Below are positions 35,601 to 48,500 of a stretch of 64,000 nucleotides of DNA, piece after piece; the first letter of the stretch is position 1; the number at the start of each line of letters is the position of its first letter. Where the stretch lies: assembly GCF_040436345.1 (NCBI RefSeq), contig NC_133230.1, forward strand, positions 4,547,297 to 4,611,296, given 5' to 3'. The stretch is from Pagrus major. Taxonomy: Eukaryota; Chordata; Actinopteri; Spariformes; Sparidae. The notes under the pieces are model-generated. The model saw only the letters and a list, made by a program, of their open reading frames with translations. It did no database searches and was not told the origin of the DNA. A program made the translations under genes and the position numbers.

Positions 35601-38094
35601 GCTAGAAAGGTGGCAGGGTCCGCCACATATAAACAAAGTAAAACAGTATGACATTGTGTTGTTTGGTTTATTGGTTTTATTGAGTCATGAAAAGAAGAGA
35701 CTTTTCTTTATTTGGTTTATTTAGGCATAAAAAAGTGAATGAAATGTATTCCCCCAAAACTTCATAATGCACCTTTAACACTGTAACAGACATATTTAGC
35801 ATAATGATAACTTATATTCAGATAATTTCTGATGTGTAAATAATAATCAACCAAAGATTAAACCCACTGTAGTCTATGTAACATCTGAATAAACAATGTA
35901 AAACAGCAATAACAGCATTTCAAATAAAACTTATCCACTTTAGTTTGCAATCTATAATTTTGCTGCTTTAAATTGAAGTTATTATTATTATTAATTACTC
36001 TGCAGTATCAGGAGTTCACCTCATTTTAGCCTATTATCTATATATTTACTGATATTTCCATGTAGCATTTCTCTAGCTAAATATTTAGGAAATAATCAGG
36101 TAAATGTTTGGGATTTATCTTCAGCTAAACATCTAAAATAATATAGAATAATGATTAAATATCCCCCAAATATCCAAGAAAAAAAAACAGATTAACACAA
36201 CTCATTTTGTATTATGAGAAAATGGAGAAAAACGTAGTTAACTTTCTCTACCGGAAACAGTCCCGCCATTTTGGTTTTATTGTGTATATAATGACGTTTT
36301 TGCAATATTTCACAGCAACCGCTCGATTTTGGAATACAACAGAAGAGAGGGTTGTAGAAATGCTGCGCTCAGTAAATAAATGAAGTTAAAACAAACGCTC
36401 AACATTGAGACAATTGGAAATGTGTGCACGGTAACAGCAAAAAAATATATATCTTCCAGTTCGTTGATAAAATGGTGAAACTATCTGCTTCCTGCTTCTG
36501 TAGAAACATTTGGACCAGCAGACTGATCAAGTCACGGGTTGTAAAATTGCCTTTTTTTTCTCAGTATCACCCTGAGCAGCTGAAGGGAAACGTTCAAACT
36601 GTGAGAAAATGATTATTTCTGCGTTGCATTTAGATAAATGCACATAATACTGCAACTAGTCCAGTCATTTTTGGCTCTTTGAGAGAGTTTCAACTGTTTT
36701 TACAACATAGAATCAGCCTGCAGCCTCGTAAGAGCCACCGAGTACAACAGGGGGAAACTATGAGCGCTGTGTTGCTATTTTAAAAATGCATCCCGGCCAC
36801 ATATATATTCCATATCATATTCCAAGGTCACAGTCAGTCAGTCGGGAAGCTATTAAGCCCCGCTGACCTTCCCCATACATTAATGCAGGCTCGGTTCTGA
36901 AAACAAGAGGCGAGAAGTTGTTGTTAGTTTGTTTAACCAGGAATCCTTTAAAATACGCATTATTTCTGCAAAAAAAAGTTTCCAGGTGGTAAATATAATC
37001 ACATTTTTTTTGTATAAATAAGGTTTTAAATGTAGAAATTGAAGCATGGATTGTGAAATTCATTTTTTATTTTCATTTTATTTTGCCAACCGGCACACAT
37101 TCGTCATCAAAAAAATCACAGTTAGAGCCAAAACAATCAGCAGATTCATTGATCAGTCAAATTCCAGGACGCTGTGAAGTAATTCTGATAATCAATTAAT
37201 GGTTTCAATCATTTTTCAAGCAAAATCTCCAAACATTTCCATGACTTAAGTGTCACATTTTAACATAACAAGACATTAACATTGTGGGTTTTGGCATTTG
37301 ATGGCGTCACCTTGGACTTCTGACATTTTATAGACGGAACAATTTATTGATTATGTGAGAAGCGGATTAATAGATAATGAAAATAATGGTTAATTTCCCA
37401 AAACAGACCCATATTTAACCAGAACCCGTGAACTTAAACACATCATTTATATTATTAGTTACACCTGAGTGTGAAAAGACAAATATGTCCCCGTTGAGGA
37501 AGGTCGATTGCAATATTGTTTGTATTTAAAGATCTCCTTCACACGTGAGTTAAGACATAAATACAAAATCTCTAACTTGTGTCTGACATGGCTTCTGCAG
37601 AAAAAAAGTACAATCACCACATTTAAATACTTAAAATGTTCACAAGTTCACAAGTTATGTCCATTCTCAGTGTCTGTGCACTGGAGGCTTCAAGTTTCAA
37701 CATCACACTTGAATATCGGACCACGATTGGCTGGCAAATGCCATTTGTGATGTCACAAATCACGCTCGAAGGCCCGCCTCTTAGATTAACACAAAGAAAA
37801 TGTACACTGAGCAATAAACGTGAAAACACACTGTGCACATACATTATTCTACGCAGTGAAAGACACAGTGGACCATCTACTTAATGTGCATCACCATCTT
37901 TAACCCCTGCTCGTGTATCCGTCCAGGTGAAGGTGTGGTTCCAGAACAGGAGGACTAAGTACAAGCGACAGAAGCTGGAGGAGGAGGGTCCAGACAGCCA
38001 GCAGAAGAAGAAGGGGAACCACCACATCAACAGATGGCGCATCGCCACCAAGCAGGCCAGCTCCGAGGACATAGACGTCACCTCAGAGGACTAA
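32612..38094 (+). CDS. emx1: Empty-spiracles-class homeobox transcription factor Emx1 (possibly named emx3 in fish)
   Basis: Three exons join to 233 residues: 32612-32960, 34807-34991 and 37927-38094, with GT-AG introns in phases 1 and 0. An eh1-type motif FTIESLV is at residues 11-17 inside the family signature [12 protein letters not shown]. The Emx signature [17 protein letters not shown] closes exon 1. The homeodomain is at about 135-194 ([13 protein letters not shown], then [15 protein letters not shown]) with Q50 and N51 at 184-185. The C-terminus ends in [12 protein letters not shown] and an acidic DIDVTSED. The WVLRNRFF and TKYKRQ residues are EMX1-like rather than EMX2-like, and sfxn5 next door matches the human EMX1 neighbourhood. 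Fish emx1/emx3 naming overlaps, so the paralogue label is less sure than the family. Two adjacent ATGs (32612, 32615) could each start it. Emx factors pattern the forebrain and urogenital system. Confidence 0.93.
35464..35782. mobile_element. MITE-like repeat in emx1 intron 2
   Basis: The left end CATTAAAGGTACACTGTGTAG and the right end, reverse complement TTAAAGGTGCATTATGAAG, form short imperfect terminal inverted repeats about 315 bp apart. There is no ORF. The sequence type resembles dispersed non-autonomous elements of percomorph fish. Confidence 0.5.
37125..37400 (+). repeat. Interspersed repeat, 'TTAGTCGATTAATCG' family, in emx1 intron 2
   Basis: Recognised by ATCATTTTTCAAGCAAAAT, ACTTAAGTGTCACATTTT, GCGTCACCTTGGACTTCTGAC and TTATTGATTATGTGAGAAG, in the same order as the 16.5 and 27.4 kb copies. 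It lies 530 bp before the last emx1 exon. Confidence 0.65.
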
Positions 38095-38437
38095 AACAAA
38101 ACCTCCGACCCTGAACCCTGCGTCTCCTTCTGACGCACCAGAGGACCAACCACTATTTATTATGTAATATTATTAAGTATAATTAGACACATTAGAGGAC
38201 GGCTGCACATCTCTTCGTCGAGGTGTTTTACTCTGTGACACTGGGAGAAAAAAAATAATTATTTAATGACATCCATCGTGAACGTCTCTGGATGAGGAGA
38301 TACATCGTTTAATGATCTTTGGTGTGACGACCAAAGATGAAGAGAAACAACGTCAACCTCTATCATAGTGTTTGTTTTTTTAAAATTGTACATAGGCCAC
38401 GCATAAAGGTTGTTTTTGAAAGAAGGCTATTTGTTTC

Positions 38438-38443
38438 ATTAAA
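38438..38443 (+). promoter_or_regulatory. Candidate polyadenylation signal of emx1
   Basis: ATTAAA 344 bp after the emx1 stop codon. An alternative AATAAA lies near 38762. Either is consistent with the family's 3' UTR sizes; I cannot choose from sequence alone. Confidence 0.4.
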
Positions 38444-40599
38444 GCTGTTTTTACCACCTGCTTAGGTCATTAACACCTCACTGCTCATCCCCACCCGCTC
38501 CGCCACCTGTGAGCCATGTTAATTTAAATTTCTTCCTCGATGACGAGAGCTTGTTGTCGCACACTTTGAGTCGGAGGAGGACAAGGCTGGTGACTCGCCA
38601 GAAGAACAAAAGCAGGAAATGAAGCATGTGTGGAAGAAGATCCACGGTTCCTGATGAAGATTTCTCCACAGAGAGGCGATTCACGACCAGCTGTGCGTGA
38701 CTCTGAGACAGAAGACGAGAAGCTGCAGAGACCTCTGGCGTCAGGGGCGAGTTGTGCCACATAATAAAAGCAACTTCACAGCTTTTGTGCTTCTTCTGCC
38801 GTGCCACATTTGTCAGTGTGGGGTGATGGATGACATCTTTAAACCCTGTGTGTCGTAAAAAAACATATATGAGATCATACTTTTCAAGCAGAACATGTAA
38901 TTACAAAAAAAAAGATGTTTTAGAAATAAAAACAAAAGCTATTTCTCATCATTTGTGTCTACTTCAGGTGCTGAATTTGTTCATCATGTCAGCCATAATA
39001 GAGTCTGGCAGGGTTTCCCCTTATAAAAAGCCATTACAGCGGCAGCTTTCACTCATTAGTCCCTCCTCTCCGGCTCAGGCTGCATGTGCAAATCAGTGTG
39101 AGGCATGCTGCTGCAGTGTTTGATTGGAATGAAAGACCTGCAGACACTCGAGCCTCTGTGGCACAGGGAGTGGTTCAGAGTCCAAGCAAAGAAGGATTTT
39201 TGTATTTTCAGATTGTTTTGTGCTTAAAAAAACCCCTGAAAATCGGAGCAGTATGTGTATGAGGTGGCAGGAATGTTGCAGGACCATTGCACAGGTGTCA
39301 GGTGTGTTACCTATTTCCTCCAAATTCCAGCAGAGGGGGGGGGGGCACAGAAATGAGTCCCATCCAGAGGGTGCAAAAAAAAAAGAGGGGAAAGTAGTTA
39401 GTATTGTGCGGCGGCCCTTTCACCAAAGCACCTCAGTAATCACCTGTCAAAAGAAACGGAAGGAATCTCCTCCTGATGACCCCGAGGCTTCAGAGGAGAG
39501 CCCCTGACGTCTGACCCTCGTGTCTTGTTTTGTAAGCTAAGCAACAGAAAGAGGCGTGAGAGTCAAATACACTGCAAAAGGCGGACAAAACGTCAGACAT
39601 CTGCAGTTGCTAAAAGGGGCCACATGCCTTGTTTTGAGTTTCCAGGACATCCTATACTCACTGCAGGTGCAAATACATGTTAGAAGAGATTCAGCATTCC
39701 TTAATGTCCAAATAAACAGCATCAAAGGTGAGATTTTAAAGGGGCAGTTAAAAAAAATACATATTTTTCTTCTTACCTGGAGAGCTAATCATCCAGACAG
39801 ATTGTTTTGGTGTGAGTTGCAGAGTTTTGGAGATATTAGCTTGACAAAATGACGGTTGGTGTAATAGTTACTACGTGGAACTAATCAAAAGAAGGTCATG
39901 ATTTCTGGAAGGAGACGTTGATGTTGAGTTTTTCAAAGGTATGTTTTGGCGCCAACAAGAAGCGCCATCTTGTTCCATTATATTGGAGAGGGCGCAGACA
40001 TCTCTACAGTCCAAAATCTCCAAACCTTCAGCAGCTCACACCAAAAACAACCAGTACAGAAGCTCACTCCGACACTAAAAAGCACTCTGAGGGTTAAGGC
40101 CGATCACATGTCGGGTCAGGCAGAAGGTCAACATGATTAACGAGAGCCACACCTCTCATTTGTCTGTTAGAAAAACACTTAAGGGGAAAAATCACGCCCG
40201 TCTCCCTAAACACCGTGTCTCCTGTCGCCTGAGTCAGCAGAGAGAGTTCAGGATGAGAGCAGGAAGTCTCTCTGGAGAGGAGCGGAGCAGAGCGGAGCGC
40301 TGCCGGGCCGGGGGAACAAGTCTCCAGATCCCCGCTGCTGCTGCTGCAAAGGTGTCGGAAAAACTGGTCTGAAATACGAGACGACTGCTTTTTCATCATT
40401 ATGGGCTTGATTACTTGTTGTCTGTCTATTTTCTCACCTAACAGTACAAGTTGCACGTGTTTTATTGTTGGTTTTAAAATGGCGTTGTTGAGTGATAAAT
40501 CATGCGGCGTAGTCACAGCTGCCACATTGCATCAGTTTCAGTCAAGCAGCAGGAGGCTCGCCGAATCACAAAATCACAACCTAATTACTGAAAAAAGAA

Positions 40600-40860
40600 G
40601 ACTTTGTTCTGAATAAATTTTTTTAAAATAAACAGTTGCAGTCTGATCACTATGGACTGTGACTGGAATTACTTAAATGACCTAATTAGAGATATTTAAA
40701 TAAGATTCTGACACCAGTAATTAATCTGCAGTGCACCAGATAAAATATGGTAAATTTAGAGGTGACATTTCTGTAAAACTCTCAGCGTTACAGTGAAATT
40801 CAGCCAAATGTGATGCTAATATCAACAAATTAAACCTGAATAACAATAATAAAACATATC
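40600..40860. promoter_or_regulatory. Candidate emx1-linked enhancer, 3' flank
   Basis: A unique AT-rich block dense in homeodomain cores (GGAATTACTT, CCTAATTAGAG, CAGTAATTAATCTG), 2.5 kb past the emx1 stop. It has no ORF and no repeat signature. The assignment is inferred from motif density and position. Confidence 0.3.
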
Positions 40861-41770
40861 TGATGTATCTCTTTAAATGTTTGATATTTTTTTTGAATGG
40901 GGTTTTTGTTTTTGTTGTCTCACCCGGGTTGTGTGCAACAGCTTCCACCTTCCAGCTTCCTCCTCCGATCCGGCGTGTGGCTTCTTGTCGAATTACGTCT
41001 CCTCGCAGCCTACCGTGCTGGGTTCCCCCGGCAACCGTGCAAACATGTTAATCACAGAGATGGTGACACGAGATAATACGTGAAGACAGAAAGTTTATAT
41101 AAATCAAGTGAAAATACATATAAAAAAGACAGCATTTTGAGAAACCATTGATCAAAATGTCTTTATTTTACTGTGATTAATACGTTTGTGTATACACAGT
41201 TTTTACTTACATAAAATGTAGTTTATAACAAGGGAATGCAATTAAACAGAGGTGGTTACAACTTTAAAGACTGAATCCCCAGGTAATGGGGGGAAAACTA
41301 ACTAAATTCTGATAAACACAATTATGTTTATTCATTTTTTTACTTTTCCTTCCTTCTGGTGCAATTCTTCCATCTTACGCCCCTAAACGTCACAAGTTTT
41401 TACATATACATAATCATGTAGACAGGTCCCGCCGCTATCTTCATCCACTAATTTTTCCTCATGGTTACTGAAATTCTTCAGTTAAGAGTTTATTGCCCGT
41501 TAATTGTGAAAATGGAGATACACAGAAAAACACAAGAGCCCGGGCTAGATTATAAACCAGCTCGCCAGCCTAAACAGCAAGGACACGCACAAGGCCGGAC
41601 TCTCACACTGACTTTTCAGTTCGGGCCGGCGGTCCTGTTGGGGGCTGCTCGGCCTGTCGTCCTGAAACCGGACATTTTTGGTCCCTGGCTGGTAGATCGG
41701 TGCATCTCTAATAAAAATGAGGTTGTGCAATACTTCCTTATAATATACCTTCACATGAACCAATCTAAAA

Positions 41771-41813
41771 GCTAAGCTAACATATAGGCTAGGGGCCTAT
41801 ATGTTAGCTTAGC
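41771..41813. repeat. Perfect 19-bp hairpin with 5-nt loop
   Basis: 41771-41789 is the exact reverse complement of 41795-41813, around the loop TAGGG. The flanking sequence is not symmetrical. No element body or tandem copy surrounds it. Confidence 0.95.
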
Positions 41814-42531
41814 AAGATTTTCAGCCTTGTGCATCTTTCTTTATGAGTTCATCTGGTTGCCAGTTCATTAAGTAATTGAGTAGATGTCAGTAATTTTTTT
41901 ACAGTTATGGTTACAGACTCTCTCCACCTCCCCACACTTTTATTTTGAGGGTAATTCATTTGCCACAAAAGAGACGAAACACACAGTTAACAAAGTTAAA
42001 GATAGATCTCATTGGTAGCATTCATTTTTCAAATTTCTTTAGATATCGTGATAATATTGTTATCATGAATCTGTTTGGCCACGATAATCGTGCAGCGAAA
42101 ATCTGATATCATGACAGCCCTGATACAGGCAGCAGTGCCCCTAGAAATACGTGTGCACGTCTCTGCTCACCAGGCTGTGAACCTCTCTTTGCTGAAGAAG
42201 CATGTTAGCTTGATCGAGCGTGCAAACTCTTCTATAAATCTGTTTGCGTGGCTCAGTTATTTTGCGTTACATCCTTGGTAAGAGTCCATGTTACAACAGC
42301 GATAAACCCCCCTGAGGTGTCATCATGTATATTTTCATATATCACAGTGTATAATCATGTGTTATTGCTTATTTAACAACCATTGTCTTGGCATAAACAC
42401 TGTGTATTCTCACTGCCTCTCTCTCTGTAAACATATGCTAACTGCTCGCTGGATAACACGGCCTAATTTACCATAATTCACTCTCTGGCAGCTTCATCGA
42501 CAAGCAGCAGGTCATGTCTTCAGGGGCTCAC

Positions 42532-45500
42532 TCACAGGCCTTTATTGTATGTCACAATCTTACAGTCTGTGGCCGCGGCGATCTCCGGCTCCAGCTCGTT
42601 CACACTGATCTGTGGGAACGAAAAGGTCAGGAGGGAAAAATGTGAACACTTGGCACAAGCTGTCGGATATAACAATGTTTACACGCTGTATGTTTTTACG
42701 CTGTACATGCATCTTTATCATGAGCTGCTACTTAAAGATAAGAAGCAGTTTCATTTGTAACTAAATAATTCTTAAAAGCTTTAAATGTTCCGTATTTACT
42801 GCTAATGTGCAAAAAGAGCCAATTTGGCAGATTAAAGTCTAATTTGAGGTTCGCATCTCCTAATATTTGAACGAGAGACAGATGGCTGTTGGAGTCGGAG
42901 GCAGAATCCTAATCAGACGTCTTGGTAGGTGTGAAATGGGGAAGTGGGACAAATTGAGTAGGCGGGGGGTCCGGGGGAACAGGGCATTCAAGTTGCTTTT
43001 TGGGGAGTTCGTTTTTTTTTTTCATCTGCTATTCTTGCGAAAGTGTAAAAAGGACTTGTGAGAGAAAAACAGGCCCCTCCGCAGAACGGGAGGCGTCTTT
43101 TTCACAGGACTGTTGGCGGCACATATGTCTGAAGTTTTTTGCCATATGGCTGTCTGAGCTATTTCCAGTGGTAATTAAATCCTAAACATTTTAAAGCCAG
43201 AGCCGGTTGGCTTGTGTCAGCGAGTCATTTGGCAGAGAGAAGACAAAGAGAGAGATATGAGTGGAAAAACAAAAATCGGGCTGATTAATGAGTAGAATGA
43301 CACATACGGAGGTAATAAGGCTAAAGTTAGATGTCAGCCCGCTAGCCTGGATGGCATCAGTGAATGAAGGCGGTAGTGGCTCCGGGCAGATCATAACAGA
43401 ACAGGTTAAGTCTCAGAGGGCTACGCCTCATTAGGAGAGAGAGCCTCTGTGAAGCTCAATGGGGAACGGTAAAGAGGTCAGAAGACCGCGGTCATCAACA
43501 TCAGTCACTGAGACTGAGTCATGGCAGACCTGAGCGAGGAAGATATCTAATACGGTCAGGGTGAGAGGGGTAACACTTTATATTAGGGGACACATATTAA
43601 CCATTGACTAGTTGCTTATTAGTGCACATAATGACTCTTAATTAGTCATTATAAAGCGTGACCATATTTTACAACTACCAGGCCGTACAAGATCCGATAT
43701 CGGTGTTTTTGGGGTTGTTTCTGGAGCATCATCATTAATGTTCTCCAGGACCGTCATCCTGACTGACAGATCTCGTTTTTGTAATGTCACAGCTTTGTGA
43801 CTGAAGTAAAAAGACCAGGAAAGGGTATATTTCAACCCAGACCGTGTTTTTCTGAACATTACCAGGTTAATAATTATGATGTTCAAGTAAAAACACCAAC
43901 AAGAGTTGCAAAACTGTGATAGCTGAGACTTGGTCAGCTGCGATGGAACAACATTAATTATGATTTTATAGCTTTTGCTCTGTGATTCTTAGTGACAGAT
44001 TCTGAGTTACAAAGACTTAAGGCCTATACTTGGTTACTTATTATCAATGAGCATTAACCAGGAGGTTAATAAGGGAAAACTCTTAGTTAATGGCCTAGTG
44101 GTTGTAGAATATGGTCAACTAGTTAATGTTTAATATGTGTACCCTAATATCAAGTTGATTTCAGGATGACGTACCTGTGACATCTGTGGGAAGAGACTGA
44201 TGGCGAGAGGCAGAGCCAGTCCGAAGGCGGCGAGGCAAACCAGACTGTGGACGGGCAGGACGAGCCTCCGATGTCTCTGCAGGAGAGGGAGCCTGGTGGG
44301 ATGCAGACGAGACAGAAACCTGTCACTTTATTGACCTTACAGTTACTGCACAGGTTTTGTGGTGGTGTCACTCGGGATGTTTTTATTTGATTTGATTTAA
44401 TTTGTTCTTTATAAACAAATAACATAGACATTTATGTTTTTTATTAATTTTTCATCAGACTTTTCATAAGACAAAAGGAAAAAGTTGGGATGTTTAATAA
44501 CTGAGAAATGAACAATGATCGGTTGTTCACACACCATGTAGTGTGGGAACCTTGTAGCTTGAATTTAAAGATCAAATTCAAGGACTTTCAATGACTTTCC
44601 AGGCACAATCCCCTCAGATATAGGCATAGTTTGAGACACGGATCAAGGTTACAACGCTGACAATTAAAACTCTCACTGACCCATGTCTTTTTTCAAAAAC
44701 TCTCAACCTTGAAATTAATATTAGCTGATATATCTGCCCAGATGATTAATCAAATCCATGAACTTCCTGCTTACAGTTCAATCCTACAAATGTTGTGCTA
44801 ACTCAACTTAAATAACTCTTATGTATAATCCATGCTTAAAAATTGTGTTGCCATTAATTGTAAAAGCTGTATTTTCTCTCCAAACCAAACAGACTTTTTA
44901 AAGATCCATCTCCACAAATATATTTTCTCGTCTCAGCCCATGTTCCTCCTCCCTCGGCGCTGCCCTCTGTAGGATAATCCCCTCTTCAGTGTGTGGGACA
45001 GCGAACTCAGCAGGAGCTTGAGAAAGAGCCGCTCCAGCTCTCCTCCACCAGCGACGCCTCTCCCCCTAACGAGGAGAGCTACTGCCTAATGAGGGAGCTC
45101 ATTAACACATATGGCTGCCATGGTTTAATTAGGCTACACACACACACATAATACACACATCCTAGAAGTGGATTACAAAGAGGAAAGTCAATGGGAGAAA
45201 AAGTTGCGAGGTATGTGCGATGTGAGTGATGAAGGAAGGTTTGGGCACACGTTTAAGTTTGAAAACCTCCAAATCAGCTGAAAAACTCCGAAATTAATGA
45301 CACCATTTCATGCAGTACTGGCTCGCACTGAGTAAACTGGCTAGTGGCCATGTTCTGGTGGAGGTCTTACCAGGTTTAACTGTTTACATGAACCTGTGAC
45401 ACCGTGACTGAGCCTCCCTGTCGACCAATTAATAGAATATCCCTGCTGACTTGTGTTGTGTCAGATACTACTCTATGCCGCTGAATGACTCTGACAAGAC

Positions 45501-48500
45501 ATTTAATTTCTAGTGGTAGTATTAGCAGTAGGATTTACTTGTGGCAATGTATTTTCCTGACCGAAAAACATACAATCATACGGTGGCCCCGAGTGTCAAA
45601 ACATAACATCATTTCACAAAACACATCGACATTTTGCAAAACACGACATTTCATAAAACACAACATTTCACAAAACACAACATTTCGCAAAACACAACAA
45701 CATTAAACAAAACACAACATTTCCAAAAACACATTTAACAAAACACAACGACATTAAACAAAACACAACATTTAAAAAGTCCCGACATTTATGAAACTGT
45801 GTTATATGGTAGTAATAATATATAAACTCTTATGGAACAACCATATATAAACATTAACCGAAAAACATAATGTAATATTAAAAAAAATGTTTACATATTG
45901 AAGAAGTACATATATTTAACAATAGTACATTATCAAATATTTATTTCAACATATAAAGATTACATGTAACTTTTTACAATAACCATCATTAATGAATGGC
46001 CAATTAATCGTTTATTAACCTTTAGTCAATAGTTATTGCGCTGTTAACAATGAAATGCTTTAAAAACCATGTAATAACTAACTATTAAACAACGTTTATT
46101 TAACCATAAATTAACCATTTATTAATGATGGTTATTAAGTGCCACCTGATGACACTAACTTCAAACATAAGCCTGTGTGAACGCTTCATGCCAGTGTAAT
46201 AGGTACTTAAAAGGTGAAAACATTGTCATAACACATTATAATTGATACCAATCAAGGAAAGCAACTAGAATGTCAGTTTTTAGATCTCTATATATGGAAA
46301 CATATTTCACCTGGGGTTCACCTGGTGTGAATATATATTTGTATGAAGAAAACAAATAAATGCAATTGCAATAAAACGTCAAATATGAGTCTTTCTGACC
46401 ATTTGTTTCACCTTTTGTTCAGCTCATTTCTATTCCTGCAGAGCCTGCTGTACTGTGTGTACAGGAGGCATGTGAGGGAGAATAATTAAAGTGTAAAGCA
46501 GGTTTCTAATTATTGCGCTAAACAAACACCTCATGAAGGAGGTGGGGGTGATTATGAACATACAATAAAAGTCAGGAGGCGTCTCTTTGTCAGCAGCTGA
46601 AGGAGAAGAAGAAGAAGAAGCTATTGTTTGAATGCTGTAGCTGTTGTTGAGATTCAGTCTTTATCAACAGTTAATATTTCAAGAGTTCTGCTACGCTGTT
46701 TTGCTGTGAAGCTCCAGAAATGTTTTGAGGACCACGAAACTTGGCATGGGGGTTAGGAGATAATGACTAAGTATTCATTTTTGCCTTCAACAACATACAT
46801 TATTATATATATGAGAGCCTGAAACATTAACTGAAACAGGGATACTGTTTCTGAGATACACTTTCACAGCCCTTTGTTACATCACAGTAAGAACTTGGCT
46901 CCAAATCCGAAACTGAAGCGTAAGTGAAGCTGTCGGTGCAGGTAGATGTAGCTCAAGACGCAGAACAATAAATAACACGTTCTGAATACACTTACAGGTC
47001 TGTTACGTCTCGTAGCTGCTGAAGCACATGCAGGACAGAACCTGCTGTCAGGGACCTGACTCTACTCTCAGCAGTGTCATCCATCACCGAGGGGCCGCCC
47101 AGGAGCCCGTCTCTGTCCCCTTGTTTTCGCTCCATTGAGAGCCAGTGAAGGCGAGCTGACATGGAGCATAGCTGAGCCCTCCTCACCTGCAACCCACAGT
47201 CCCCCTCGCAGCCCTCTGCTCGCTCTCACAAGACACTCCCTCCCTCATTCAGTCATTCAGCTGCCAGGAATCCCAAACACACCTGGGCAGCCGGCCTCGC
47301 TGTCTGAGCCCGCCTGCTCGGAGCGGTCGGGACAAGTGCTGTCAAGGATTTACAAAGATGGCCGCATTCCTCGGCGCACCGCAGGCGCAGCCGGGGCCAT
47401 CGATCACAGGACGTCCGTATAAACACGTTGCATCATTAAGACATCATTACAGTCATATCACACAACGCTGAATCTCTGTGGTGGAGACGGGTCAACGACT
47501 GTGAAAGCAGCTCCCAAAATGAAGACATCTGAGACTATGTGCATTCAAAAATATTAATCTTTGTGACGTTAATTCATTATGATGTGTCATTTAGTCAGGG
47601 GTCATGTGCATTTCTGAATTAATCCAACTTGTATTATAGCCAAACACTAAAGCCTCCATGGCTTTCATTACAGCGTTCATTTACATTTTTAATCAGGAAA
47701 ATGCTCTTCTCCAACGATGATTTAACATTTAAAGGGTAAAACGCCTTTGCCCACATTAAGTGATGTATTTAATGTGTGCAGCAGCAGAGACAGCACTATC
47801 TGAAACAGGCACAGAAAGAAATTGGAAGGAAGAAAGGCTGAACGGACGAAGAAAAAGGGCACCACTGACAGAAACTTCTGCAGAAAATATACATTTTAAG
47901 GAAGACAAGTGTCTCCGTGCTGCGATGAAAAGCTTGATCGTTTATTAGCTACAGTCTAAACTGAGTGTCTCTAATTTTGGTTATTGATTAATTGTAAAAC
48001 TCCACAGCGATGGCCATATCCTCAAAAAGTGACACTGAATCAGGAATAACAAGAATCTTAATGATTATTTCATAAGTCTGGTGAAGTAGAAGCAGCGCCG
48101 GCGTAGCCAAAGCCTGATATAGCTCCAATACTGTTAAAAATATACACACATGCGGGGAAGTGCCAGAGGTAGACAAGTCGCCAATACCGCGTGTTCGAAT
48201 GTAAGCTGTCTTTTTACTTTTACCTTTATTTTCTAAATGTATCGTCTCTATGAGGAAGCAAAACAAGCTTATTAAGTTTGAGAAAACTGACCAATTCATC
48301 AAAGATAAAAAAAAAAATAATGTAGTCTCTTACTTTTCCAGTACAGCCATGATCATGGGGGGAAGCACCAGAATTGGCATTGGGAGGACCACTCTGGTCA
48401 GAGCTGTCTCTAAAAGTGCCTGAAGGAAAGAAAAATCAAACATTTTGTTTATGTTCACATTACTGGCAGTAAGCAGTGGATTGAATTCACTGCATCGATC

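Larger units (their letters stand above)
38800..42500. other. Intergenic region between the convergent emx1 and sfxn5 genes
   Basis: No gene is supported. About 38960-39130 is a unique, GC-richer block with TTATAAAAAG and an ATGCAAAT-like octamer (GTGCAAATCAG). About 39720-40110 is a dispersed fish repeat (contains CCAGACAGATTGTTTTGGTG). About 40600-40860 is a homeodomain-site-rich unique block. About 42030-42120 carries a CACGATAATCGTG-type dispersed repeat. Several TTTATT motifs (AATAAA on the - strand) near 41160, 41330 and 41935 could end sfxn5 transcripts. Confidence 0.45.
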
